Of a DNA stretch of 64,000 nucleotides, positions 10,801 to 23,000 are shown in pieces. The position numbers were made by a program, and so were the translations under genes. The notes under the pieces were generated by a model that had not been told where the DNA came from, searched no databases, and saw only the letters and a program-made list of their open reading frames with translations. This DNA is from Mesodorylaimus sp. YZB2_4 (Eukaryota > Nematoda > Enoplea > Dorylaimida > Dorylaimidae), in assembly GCA_030248295.1 (NCBI GenBank), contig JASANH010000846.1, forward strand, positions 186,001-250,000, given 5' to 3'. Every line of letters begins with the position of its first letter. Position 1 is the stretch's first letter.

Positions 10801-13800
10801 CCTACGCTACTTTTAGAATTATCGATACCTTGATCTCTTGATGGTCCTTTGCTGCTGTGATGGCTTGGCGTTGCCCGAGAACCAGAACTATATAGCCAAC
10901 GAGGTTCTGGTCAAATCTGCGCGAAACGATTCGGTATGAGCAACAGGTACGAGAAAAAAACGAGATGATCGGAGGTACTAATTTCTTTCAGCATTCTGTC
11001 TATTACACTGAACTTGGGAATGAAATTGGAAAAACGAAGAATATCGTTTACATATCCAGTAATAAGCAGGAATGGCAGCCACTCTATGAATTCGCTACAC
11101 AGGTAATGTACATTCATATATGATGGATATGCTTCTCATGAAGCAATCAGTAGTGTTGGACGTTGCACGGTGCAGTGGTACCTACTGTCGTTGGAGGACC
11201 GCCTTGTACAGTAATAGGAGTGGATATTCTTGTCTGAACCTATCTGATCAGAGGTTCAGGGAACCGGCCCGCCTCTCTAGTTCCTGTTGCCTTTAACCGT
11301 CCTCTGGCAAGTCCTAGTTGGTCCTAGGACGTGCCAAGGATTTTAACCAATGAAAAACTCACCAACGCACTCTTTAATAAATTCAGCCAAAGCAAAGGGT
11401 AACATTTAGAACTTGTGATCAGATTTTTAAATTTATAGAAGCAAGGAACGGATCAATACAAATTTTTTCTTCGGCAGTTGGACTTGTTCAGCTGCTTGTG
11501 CTTCGTAAGTCCAACTTGGGCAGGTACAGTAGTCCTCTCTGAGTCACGCCGTTTGACGTCTCGTTCAGGGCCGCAATGAAAATACAATCAGTATGATCAC
11601 ACTGGACCTGAAATACATGTGCTGGCAGGAGGCTTTCGTTTGTTTGTCCGATGATCGTATACCAGACGAGTTACGTGCACTGTACTGCAGGCTTATTCTG
11701 GGTATGTACGGTAGTTCGCATGTGGCTAACTAAAAGTAGTGTCCGAGCACCTACTTGATTCTGCATCTTTACTAGAACTGTTCGTGGACGTTAGAACAAA
11801 CTACTCTCTCTTGGATCGCCAGGATCTAGTATTTGATTACAAGGATGTGCCCCTGCCGGGTCAGACAAGAAGAATGCGAGAACACAGTGTTCTGGTATGT
11901 ACAGCGCCCGTCCTTTTCTGATAGCACTGCACTGACGATAACACACACTTTAGGAGGAGGCAGTACCACTGGCGTTTATCCGAGACCTAAAAACTTTCCT
12001 GAATGGGTTTCTGGACGCCAATGCCTCCATGACGGCATCCACCATTAGCCGAAACAAGCTGATCGAGCAAGTCTTAGTCCTGATCTATAACTTGGCCAAG
12101 TTCGGTTACTACGGAGACGCAGATGACATTAGACGACTTCTGGAGCCGTTGCTGCGGCTTGTGGACGGGAGAAATGATTTGCCGTTTCCGATCACCAATC
12201 TTGAAGGTGGGTAAGGTCTACTGTAGTGTAGGCGCATAGGAGTAGTGTGTTAGGTACCGCATAAAAGGGTAGAGTGCAGTGTGGTGATATGACTTTGGGC
12301 CACGTAAGGATGTCAGGGTGTTCATTTTCAGCTCATTCACGCGACATAGCACAAATGATCGAGGCCTACAGAACGACGAATCGGTTTCAACAAAACGTCC
12401 ACACTATTGCCTTGGTCAATGCAAAATATGGGTAGGTACCTGGCTGGTCCACACTCAACTCCAGCTAATAATGCCCCTTTTAGCGCTCTAAAAACGCTAG
12501 ACTTGTTTTTCAATTTGCGTTTTAACACAAGATTGACGGTAAGCGGCAAAGCTTCCAGTTGCCTGCAGTAGCATGGCAACTTTTTCAATTTTAGCGATTC
12601 CTAAGCGAATTCAAATTCACACTCACTGCAGACATAGACAAAAATAGGAACCCGCCTGATTTGGCTCCTTTTCTGTACTCGAATTTTTCAATCGATGAGA
12701 ATCCATCGTGAGTTTTTAAATTTTCACAGTTTTTTCGCGCTTGTTTTTCCAAAAATTCCGTTTTCCACGCAGGCTACATTTCAAAGCGGTGAAAACCATG
12801 TACGACATATTCCACGAATCGTCCTACTTCAAGGCCGAGTTTGTGGATGTGATGATGGTGAGTACGGTACTCGTGAGCAGTGAAGGGACCCTGGATTAAC
12901 CGAGCAAAAGCCAATTGCAGGACCTGTGCAATTATCAATACGACATCATTGTGACAACTGCCATGGCTCTGATAAATCGATATTATTCTGCTCACGAAAA
13001 TACCTTTTCCCTGGCTCAACAAACTCTGATCGTTGTCACAGAGAATTCGTGCACAGTTCAGTACAAAATAAGACAGCGATTGCCCTATTTGAAACTATTT
13101 TCGATGAATCTCAAGCTCCCGCCTGAAATCGTGACCAAGGTGAAAACTGTGCTGGAGGATTTCAGGGAGTAAGAACGACTTTGTCTACGTTTTCAATCAG
13201 TTGATGGAATCTGTGGTTTCAGCATGTGCTACTTGCCCGAAAGCAAAGACACAGCGCACAAGATCAACCAAGATATTTTGTACAACCATGGTGAGCGACA
13301 TGATTCTCACAAGTTTGAATAGCAAAACACAATTCTGCATTTTAGGTGTCTTAGTGGACGTGTTTGAGATTTTGTCCCAGAAACTTGATCCTGGTCTGTC
13401 CAGTCAATACGATGAAATGAAAGAAGTATTTCGCGCCAGTTTCGAATTGCTAATAGCCATGGCTAAAGATAATCCGACCGTGTCCTTGCACCTGTTTGAT
13501 CGATTGGATGACCTGCTCAAAGTGGATGTGGCCATAGACGAGTTGGCTGAACTGTACGCGCAGGTGAGACTTTGACGAGCAAGAAATCATGCTGTGTATT
13601 CGAGCAAACTAGGGACATTTCAGGTGTTTCGAGGCAACACTCTTTTGTGTCTTCGGGTGACCCAACAACAAATCGAAGACGCAGTATTCCTGCTGGCACG
13701 AACCCACAATCCGGTTCTGGTTCGGTTTCTCTATTGCCTTGTTCTGGTAGCAGAGCTGCCCCTGAAGCGCAATCAGAACATAGTGGTCAAAGCCTTGCTG

Positions 13801-16800
13801 CAACACCGCCGAAGTGTCAGCCCTTTGACTGACACAAGTAGAGAAGAGCGACTGAGGCTGCTTAGCTTAAACGAAACATTGAGCATAGAAAGCGCAAAAA
13901 CACAAATCTACTTGAGCAGCATTGTTCATTTGCTCTCCTGGTGTGCATTCGGAGGCAATCCGACCGTCGAGTCGATATGCCAGTGCATGATGACAGTGGA
14001 CGAACTGCTAAGCATCATGAACTTGCCTTGCCTCTGTGCCGGCCTGCGTTCCCCCTTCGTGCACATGTTTTACAACGTCTACATGACTTCGACATCAGAA
14101 ATCGCCACTGCCGAAATGAAAGATCTGCCTCAAGAACAGATCTGGAATTTTTTGTCTGGGGTGGCCAATGATCTTGCATTGTGTGTTCGAAAAGTGCATC
14201 CCCAAAAACCTCGAAAGATTGCCATTCTTCTGCGACACCGACCAAGGACTGTGCACTGCCGAAGAGACGATGAAGAACACGAGATGAAAGAACTGTTGCA
14301 CTATCTCTTCGATTCAGCCCTTCCCACAGTGTCGGCTTTCTTTAAGCAGCATTATGTCGAAACACCAAGGCCGCCATCAGGATCCCAATCGCGAGATGAC
14401 GATGTTTTGGACAAATTATGCAAGAACTTGAACGAGTTTGCACCTCTCGTGCATCCTTGCATCAGCCACGACCGACACTTGCAGGTACTCATGGCCACAT
14501 TTCAAAGCCTATCCAGTATTGGCCGAGGGTACGGTCTGAAAATGCCCGAAATCCTATTGCAAGGGCTGGCTGATCCTTTCGCCAAGATGAAGCTCCGCTA
14601 CAAGCAATACTACTCTGAAGAGGAAGATATCAACGAAAAACTGAGAATATTTTCGCGCAACATCAGCCAAGCTTATGGTGGGCCGAATACAGTCCGCCAG
14701 CAAATCAATTTTCCCCGTGACACGCTGTACAACAGCCTCGATAATGAGATAGCATTGCCTCTGGCAAAGGAGTTTCAAAGTCTCGTCGAATGTTTTGACA
14801 ACGAGGAGGAGCAAACTGCAGCTAAAAGATACGAAAATGCTACAAAAATTCTAAGACAATTGAAACAATCGATGAGTCTGACCAAACTGTCGGAAAGAAG
14901 AAAGCTGGACCAGGTAGCCCTGGATATCAAGTGTCTGAAAGTGCTGCGGGCACTAATTTATAACGAAATCGTCAAACTACCATCACCAAGCGATAAGAAC
15001 GCTTACGAGAAACAGTTGGCCGACGTGTGCAGCGTGCAAGAAGCCCTGGTGGATTTCGATCTCGTGCCCAGCGTTTTGCCACATTTGGTACGGCCAAGCG
15101 ACGAATTGGCCAAAGAGATCTTCGCTCTGTTGAGCGTCGTGCTATACAATGGCAATGCCCATGTCCAGACGAAGTTCATGGAGTACTTTCGACAAACCCG
15201 AGAAGAACGTTTCTTCTTCTGCGTCAACTCCCGCCTTCAGATATCGGCCAATGCCATCAAGGAACGGAGAACACTCATGTCCCAACACAAAGCTATGGTC
15301 AGTGAACAAATGGAAACATTGGGCTATTGGAAACCACTCCTGGACGCCTCGTCAGAGTCAAGATCTAGTTATACGCCAGACAGGAGTACAAGAGCAGCCC
15401 GCGATGCCAAAAAGGGGTTCAAGAAAGTCTTGGAGGCACCAGCATTGGTTCAGCAAGCGATCAAGTCAATGTGGCAAGGAACAGGAAATAACAAGGTCAA
15501 ACCCGAAGAACCAGAGGCTGTAGTTGAGGGAACAGTGAAGGTAAGCTGCGAGGTTGCTGACATATTTCTCTATGGCCGAACGAAGTCATCTCCGCAGTTC
15601 AGCCAGGTGAGGAAAGACTGGATGCTACGTACAGACTTTTGGCAGGGAGGGGCGAATGCCACAGAAACGGAATAGGGGATCAGATAGAGACGAAACAGAC
15701 AGAAAAACCATCATCAAATTATCATCTTTGTCTACCTGCCGCAAAAAATCAGATTTTTTCGTTCTACAGGCGAACAGAAAAAATAATAAATTTCGCAAAC
15801 CCGCTGTGGTCGTCAATGATCATGCAGCGAGTTCAAGTAACCCCGCGTTTGATGAAACGGGCGATCTTTTCGAATACAAGGACAACGAGTACTTGGGACT
15901 GGTCCTGCAGACCTTGGCCTTATTGTGCGATGGCAAATGTACCGAAGTTCAAAACTATCTTCGCGACCAGCACGACAACATTCGATCAGTGAACATTGTC
16001 AGCGAGACGGCAAGACTTTTGGAACTGCTCTACACTAATGTAAACCACAGGACAATCGATTTGACCACACAGGTTTTCAACACACTTTTCAAAATGGCAA
16101 TGGGAAACGCGAAGAATCAAGTGTGCATATTCGAGCAGAAATTGACCGACTATGTCAACTACATATTAAGAAATGACACCTTCCCTGGATGCACGACAAA
16201 ACAGATTTATTCACTAAAGTTGTCCATCGGAAAGTTGCTGAAAGAGATCATCGAAGAGAACTCGTAAGTAACCCTCAGGATTAATGACGATGAGTCCATC
16301 CCATCAGCGCCCTGCAGGACGTGCATGCAGCAGCCACAGCATCATGCCTCTTCAATAGTACTGAAGAATTAGGATCACATGTGGCAATCGAAAAGTGTAC
16401 AGTTGAGTCATGTTCATGTTCATGTTCATGTTTTACCACATCACCAAACGCTTATGCGCACTCGAGGGTGAAGGGACACATTTTACACGGAATGAGTCTT
16501 CCGATGAGCTTTGAACCAGCAGATGGATGCGTGAAGCTCAGGGCAAGTTAGTGCATCACATCCCGGTTTTATAATAGTCTTTTCACGGATAGATCACCAA
16601 TTGCCCCCCCCCCCCCGAACTCAAGCGGGAGCCAATTGGCAAGCTTTATGCAACGCTAAATTAGGATTCACCAACTCTATATCATCGAAGAAAACTCGTA
16701 CGTGCAGTAGTGCCGCTGTTAGCGAAAATAACTTTTGATGCAGGAGTAAGGTTAAGCAGCGGAGGTATATTATGTAGCACCTGTTCCGTGCCGGTCCCAG

Positions 16801-19314
16801 ACAATCGTTAGAGGAATCCGATTTTAGGGCCAGCTGTCACGAGAAACTGGTGGCAGCCGCCCTCAGCAATGAAGACTTAGCCAAAACGGTTGCTACTTGC
16901 CATCATTTTCTGACAACCTCGGTCCCACTTAGCGAACACGATTACCATCTCATAAGTGAAACTGGATTTCAATACAGCATAATTTTGTCACGCATAATCG
17001 ACTTGGTACCCATGCCAAGCGCCAATGGAGGCACCGATAACAGCACGTTCATCGATTCCACATCGTTCACAGAGACCACTGCTTGGAAATACTTTTTTGG
17101 GAACATTGATAAGATCGAGATTCTGAAAGACAACAGATTGCACAGGGCCTATTTCAGAGTCGTATCTCGCGACATCCTGCGGAAAACGGTGAAAGAACGT
17201 CTGAAATGGGAAGTGAACAGATCAAGTCCATCCAATAAGCTGCAAGATTTCATCAGCTGGTATGGCGATATCCGTCGAGATATTCGATACCAAAGGAGAA
17301 TCAACGCGTTTACACTGACGAGATTTTTGGTCAAGCACTGGCGAATCTTCAATTTGGTCTTGCTACTTTTGACTTTCGCCATAAATTTGGGCATCTTGGC
17401 CACATGGCGTGCTCCTGAATATGACGACATTTTCTTCAATTATTCTGTTGCAGATGGCCATTTTCTTGAAAAGCCTGATCCCGTTTTTGATGTGGTTTCT
17501 CAAGGTCTGTCTGAACCTCTGTGTCCCATATATACAAGACTAAAAGCACATATTTCCAGGGCTCGGTATCGCGCACAATGTCCTTGCTGTATGCATTTTT
17601 CTCAGTTATCTATTGTCACACAAGTTAGCATTTCCAACGCTTCGGCAAGTCATACGGTTTTATAAAAAGTAAGCGCTGCTCTAATCCTACTCGCAATGCG
17701 TGAGGAGAGATATTTTATGCTCAGGAAAAAGAAGCCTGACGGTCTCAGCGGAGAAGAAGGCAAGCAATTCTCGAGATTTGAAGTCCAATTTTTCAGTTTC
17801 ACCACTTTGTATTACATGGTAAGCTAAATTCACGTGGTTATGAAAACATAAGTTTCTAATCTCTCTCTCGCATACTGTAGGTATTTCTTGGCACATCTAT
17901 TCTTGGCACAACTGCATCCCCAGCCTTCTTCGCTTTCCATTTACTTCAAATAACCGACAATAATCAGATACTAGGTCGAATAATCAAGGCAGTTACCCAA
18001 AATGGTAAACGGATTTTTCCAATGCTTTTAGTTGAATAGCATTTTTGACATTATTGTAGGCCGTTCATTGCTGTGGGTAGTTTTCCTGTCGCTGATCATC
18101 TTCTATATTTTCGCCTTGATCGCATTCCTGTTCTTTCGGGACATCTTCGATGAGGACATCATGTGGTGCCACACGCTCTACGAATGCTTTGTCACCGTGA
18201 TAAGAGATGGATTAGTGCTGCAGTTGGCCCAAGTATGCTTCTGCATGGACCAACATGTTCAGACCCACATCGATTTTTCGGCTCTAGGTCTTCTATCTCA
18301 AGCCAACTAGCAATCATTATAATTTCCAAACGTACCAGTTGAAAGCAATTTACGACCTTACTTTTTTCGCTTTGATTACTACCATCGGCCTCAGCATTAT
18401 TCTTGGTATCATTGTGGATACCTTCTCGGAGTTAAGGAGTGCAAAAGTAAATCAAGGAGTTCCAATGTCACAGTTTCTATGTTATTACCCTGTTTAGTGG
18501 CAAATTGAGAATGACATGGAGAAGTTTTGTTTCGTTTGCGGTAACAGCTGTCACGATTTCGAACACCATGGTCACGTAAGTCTGAGCATTTTAAGAACTG
18601 TAGTTCTGATATCACTGACACTCTCTCTTGTGACCCAGGGTTTCACTCAACATGTGGAAGAAGAGCACAACATGTGGTCATACTTGTTATTTTTCATTTA
18701 CTTGGATGACACGCCGAAGACCAACATGAGCTCACTAGAACTTTACGTGTATAATAAAGTAAGATTCCCTATCTACCCAAAATCAATAGTGTGGATGGGC
18801 CAGTAAAACAGAAGTCTTAGCCAGGGGTGCCGTTTTGAGCAATCAAGACTAAGCGGATAAAAAAAGGAGTTGCACCTTTTCAGCTGAAGGAAGAAAAGAC
18901 AGACTTCTTCCCGTTAGGCAGAGCTCTGACGCTTAGCCAATGGGAGCAGGAGAACACAGATACGCGGTTGGAGATTTTGTTGGAGCAAGTGAACACTTTG
19001 GTCAACCGGATGAGACGAGATGTGAGTCGAGTATGTCCTGTGCATAAACTCGGTCGTCGTCCTGACCTCGAGTACTCGTCGTATTTTAGGATTTAGTGAA
19101 AGCACGCGAAGCTGAGCGTCTACGCCAACAAGAATGGGAAGAAACTTATGGAGTCAGAGAAAGGCCATCTGTAAAGCGACAGATTACTGTGGAAGCTGCA
19201 CCTGCACCTGCACCTGCAAGAAAGTCTCATTCTGATCTTGAACCTAAGATCGACACCGCGCACTTATCTGGGTTGTTCAGCAGGGGTGAGGAAAGGAAAA
19301 ACAATGGGGACTGA
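7810..19314 (+). CDS. IP3 receptor-like intracellular channel, paralog A (44 exons, 2,629 aa)
   Basis: ER cation-channel family that normally opens on IP3 and Ca2+. The ATG at 7810 begins MTELEEMIQ. Exons join in phase to 7,890 coding bases ending TGA; the largest exon is 13624-15540. N-terminal suppressor and MIR/beta-trefoil region: exons 7810-9851. Alpha-helical core: GDSRKNELYLA keeps the R568-K569 pair, and FRQKLLRNF keeps K508/R511 (mouse IP3R1 numbering), but Tyr567 is Ser and the TTGR loop is replaced by VRPV. C terminus: six-TM-type channel block (exons 17305-18446) with ITDNNQILGRIIKAVTQNG before TM5, the inner-helix end GIIVDTFSELRS, then a C2H2 linker (CFVC...QHVEEEHNMW). The selectivity filter GGGVGD is absent; the pore reads RDGLVLQLAQ-VFYLKP across the junction 18232/18288. 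Length is close to the usual ~2,700 aa. Family assignment is firm; IP3 gating and Ca2+ conduction are in doubt. Confidence 0.9.
11245..11350 (-). mobile_element. Internally deleted copy of a dispersed repeat, in IP3R-A intron 21
   Basis: On the minus strand it has both ends of the family seen at 25776-26095, 43955-44290 and 46140-46375: a CCTAGGACCAACTAGGAC-like start and a CGGTTCCCTGAAC end, with the middle missing. It sits in the longer-than-usual intron 11103-11438. Confidence 0.55.
16264..16827. other. Long IP3R-A intron with a degenerate copy of the preceding exon end
   Basis: This 564-base intron contains a TTCATG hexamer repeat (about 16409-16434), a C13 run, and at about 16680-16706 a near copy of the upstream exon end plus donor (ATCATCGAAGAAAACTC then GTACGT). 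Short blocks at its start and middle also match the equivalent intron of paralog B (30152-30557). Confidence 0.55.
18060..18446 (+). other. IP3R-A pore exons 39-40: TM5, pore loop without canonical filter, TM6
   Basis: Exon 18060-18232 encodes RSLLWVVFLSLIIFYIFAL (TM5), a short acidic luminal turn and CHTLYECFVTVIRDGLVLQLAQ. A 55-base intron follows (donor CAA|GTATGC, acceptor CTCTAG). Exon 18288-18446 continues VFYLKPTSNHYNF...IYDLTFFALITTIG and TM6 into DTFSELRSAK. Alignment by eye to vertebrate IP3R places VLQLAQ where GGGVGD should be. The large glycosylated luminal loop of vertebrates is also missing. Reading on through the intron gives a stop at 18308. Confidence 0.8.
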
Positions 19315-20095
19315 ACCGTTTAATGAGGTAATGTTTTGTTGCACAAACTTTTGCGGGTAGTCTGTTACCTCCAGTCCCTCCATGAAGAGTTGGTACCTTC
19401 CTGAAATCGAGGATCCTCATTGAACCTGTAATGGCATAGATATTACAGATATCATGACTATTGCTTGTTTTATGTGTGCTTTGTCTCCGCTTGTGTGTGC
19501 CGTGCAGGTTTGGTAACATATTTCAGATCCCCGTATTTGAGAGCAAAAATATAATAAAGTGGGCATGGAGGTGATAAGTCACACGGCTGCTCATTACGGA
19601 ACAGAACATCGTTGCCTGCTGCACTTGTCTGTCATGGATACCACATACTTCTATCGTTCGCTCCACAATAATGCATACTTGCTGATACAGGTAACTATCG
19701 ACAAGGGAAGATAGAGGATAGGGAAGACAAGGGAAGAGAGGAAAATATCAGAGCGCTCCTTATCCATTTTCGTCCATTTCCTCTGCACTATCTGAGGGCA
19801 AATTTTGTAAGCAGATTAGCTGGGGAAGGCATGACATGGAAACAATATACATTGTTGGGTTGGTTACTTGGCAAGGGCTTGTTTTACCTTGGCGTCAGCC
19901 ATTAAGTGGCACCAGTTCAGCTCGTCGCGTGGTGACAACGGATATAGATTTTTGGAACCCCGCATGAGCAAGCGTGGGGAGCAGCTCCAGTATGGTCATT
20001 CTAGCTTCAGGGTCTTGGCTCTGATGACTCTTGTAAGGAAGATAGATCTGCCAGCAACAGGTTTACTTGCGACAGAGTGGTGAAGAAGGTAAAAC
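19315..20095. other. Spacer between the two IP3R paralogs
   Basis: About 780 bases separate paralog A's TGA from paralog B's ATG. An AATAAA at 19553-19558 is a likely poly(A) signal for A. The rest (to 20095) must hold B's promoter and 5' UTR; no TATA or known element is convincing. Confidence 0.6.
19553..19558 (+). terminator. Likely poly(A) signal of IP3R-A
   Basis: Canonical AATAAA about 240 bases after the stop codon, in an AT-rich context and upstream of the next gene on the same strand. Confidence 0.5.
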
Positions 20096-23000
20096 ATGAC
20101 AGAACTTGAAGAAGTCACCCACGAAGCATTATCTTTCGGCGATTTCGTGTGTTTCTTTTGTGAGGAGAAGCACGGGTATATCAACAGCCACTTGTCGAGG
20201 TGAGGGACATAAAGACACCAAGCGGCCTGCTCAGGTACCTCTCCTTTTTCAGTTCTGTTCACGCCGAGCTGGTGGTAAAGAATGGACAAAATGCGGATCC
20301 GAAGATTCAAACTGCATCCAATGTTCACGGTATGTGTTACCCCATAAGCAAATTTTCCTAGGGTAACCCGTCCCATTGCAGCGCTCACTTTCCAAATCTG
20401 CGTTCCAAACCGATACAAATCTAACAAGGCTCTCTGTCGTTGCAAGCAAAGTTTGGATCGCTGTCCATCCGACTTGGAACTACAATGGCAGTACCAAGCA
20501 GCTCAGGTAGACACTTATAAGACCGCCTAGCAGCGTCGGATACGTTAGATAAGAAATTCCAGAAAGTGGCGGAACAAGAAAACGAAGAAAATAGCTTGGA
20601 ACAGGCAAGACAGACGGGCAAGCAACTTTTGTACGGACAGATAATTCAGGTATGGCTTGCAGTGTCTGTTATCGGGATACAAATATGCGAGTACCTTCTT
20701 TGTCAGCTGAAACACAAGTTCACGAACAAATTCATTCGTGTGAACACGAAGCAGACAGCAGCTACCGAAACGAGTAATATGCTGGTGAGGAATAGTCAGT
20801 ACTTGTTGAGCTAACAAAAGGAAGACTCATGTGGTCCTAGATTGAACTTGCACAATCCACGTCCAAAAACGCATTTTTTCGAATCATGCCACGTTACAAA
20901 GTAAAGACAGAAGGCGAAGTGGTACGTTGCACATCACTGCACAGACCATATAACTTTCTGTACTCCAATTCTGATCAGGTGACTATTGGCGATCAAGTCT
21001 CTCTGGAAAGCGTAAAGTGCCCAGGTCAGTACTTGCATTGCAGCCGGGACAGAATACACGATCATAGCCCGTACGAGGGCAGGTGAGCAACCGTGCTTAA
21101 CCTGGTTATCACGTGCTTTAGTGGTGCCGATCTCTTATACTGTAGCTACGAGATCAACCTGTCCGTTAGGCCATCTGGGTTCACAATCTATCGGTTTAGT
21201 AAAGCTTTAGCCAACCGCCAGAAAGAAAAAAGCAAGATCTTGGTAACATAGCTTTATTTTGTACTCGACGCAAACATTTTGAGGCAGCCTGGTTTCAGGC
21301 GGGAGATTATGTTCGTTTGTATCACAAGGAATTAGAGGCGTACATTGTGGCTGAATCCGTGTTTCGAAAGGAGTGGGGGGAAGAAAGTAAGGCTGACATA
21401 CTTACTTGGCAAGCATTTTGGGGGCGGCTTGGTACATTTGAGAGCCCTCTTTTAGCATTGAAGAAATACTACGCGGCTGGGAAGTTTCCCACAGAACTGT
21501 CGGATCAACTAGTGCATTGTAAGATCAGTCCTTCAGCTTCGGCTCTTGACGCTTTTTGTGCAATGTTGTTGTCGCAGTGCATCTACGCGTGCGCCCAATG
21601 GACCTAGCCATCGCGAAAACCTTGGAGCCATCAAGCTCTGCCATCACATTTTGGCAACTCGAAAAGGAGAAATCTTTGATCGATGGCAGTGCTGTTGAAT
21701 GGGAAGATCAATGCCGTTTGCGTCACGTCACAAGCCGCCTGTACCTCGTAGTTGATGAAAATTTTCACGTCGGCCTAAGCAACAACGCTGCTGACCCCCG
21801 AACGGTGTTTCGAATCCACCCCGTGATCAAGGTGAGCCTACTGTGCACGTTAAGCACTGAAGGCTGTTGTAAATTATTGGTCTCACAGCCGAGCATCTTG
21901 TCATACAGGCGCTCCAAGCCCTAGAATCGGATTCGTACGTTCGGCTTCAACATGTAGTCAGTGGGCGATGGTTGCACGGAGACAGTGGTACACAATGAAT
22001 ATACCTTTGTTCAACATTTGAAAAAAGACATCAGTTTTAGCCGAGGCCTTCTTGGGGGATGATGAATTGGGCCCTAGCGATTCCATGGCAACATTGAATT
22101 GGAGCACAGCATTATTAAAAGAGGTAGTTAGGATAATTATTGAACCGACAAAGCAAAAAGCAGAACTTTTTCGATTGCAGGTAACAACAACTGAAACAAT
22201 GAACTACGATGACGCATTCAGCATACAAAAGGTGGATGAAGAGAAAGTTATCGATGCCAACTACGTGGCTGGGTTTGTTCCATTCCTTCATCTGCTTTTG
22301 AGAGACGCCAGCGCAAAGGCAAGTTTAACAGGGGGCGTGAGGACCAGTTTTATGTTTTTAAAATAGTTATTTTGGTGTTTCAGAGAGCTAAAGACGCACT
22401 GGCAAATCCTAGGGCGATGCTCAAGATCACTACAGTAAGCTGCACCTAAAGCTATGCATGCTCTGGCCCATATTGTATACTCTACATGTCTCAGGCACTC
22501 AACGAACTGACTGAATTCTTGTACATCGATGGTGTGCCCTCAAAGTTCCGACAAAAGCTTCTTCGAAACTTTCTGGTATGCCTTTGGTGTTTCTTGGCTT
22601 CCACCCCCACAAGATAAGCTAATATGTGCAGGTTCTTGATTTGGTCATGGCTTTCCTGAAGTGCCCATTCGAAGGAGAGGGTGGTATCGAGTATGTCATG
22701 CCAGATTCAAAGTCAGGAAACGTGCTGCAAGAACATTTCTATTTAGTCCCTTCCTCCCAATTCGGGCAAAATGCTACGATCTTCTTCACCAGTACTTGCA
22801 AGGCGATAGTCGGAAAAACGAACTTTATCTGGCCAAGCACGCAGAGTTTTACATGACTCAGATCAGTGTCCCGGTGTGTCCTCATACCATTGGTAGCTAT
22901 AGATCCTGCAACAAAAGTGTATCTTGCAGGGCCCTATTGGTTGTACGGCGGCAGTGATGCTGACCGAAATGTTCCGTGATAACAGAAAATTGATTGATCG

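Noticed and set aside
14015-15227. Several minus-strand and alternate-frame ORFs over the large IP3R exons
   Set aside because: They are shadows of the 1.9-kb coding exon, and their counterparts recur in paralog B only because the coding sequence is conserved.
18205-18310. A shifted frame through the pore region reading SAAVGPS, superficially like a GGGVGD filter
   Set aside because: It needs a frameshift with no splice site to make it, and it does not join the following exon; the CAA|GTATGC donor and CTCTAG acceptor give a clean in-phase junction in both paralogs.
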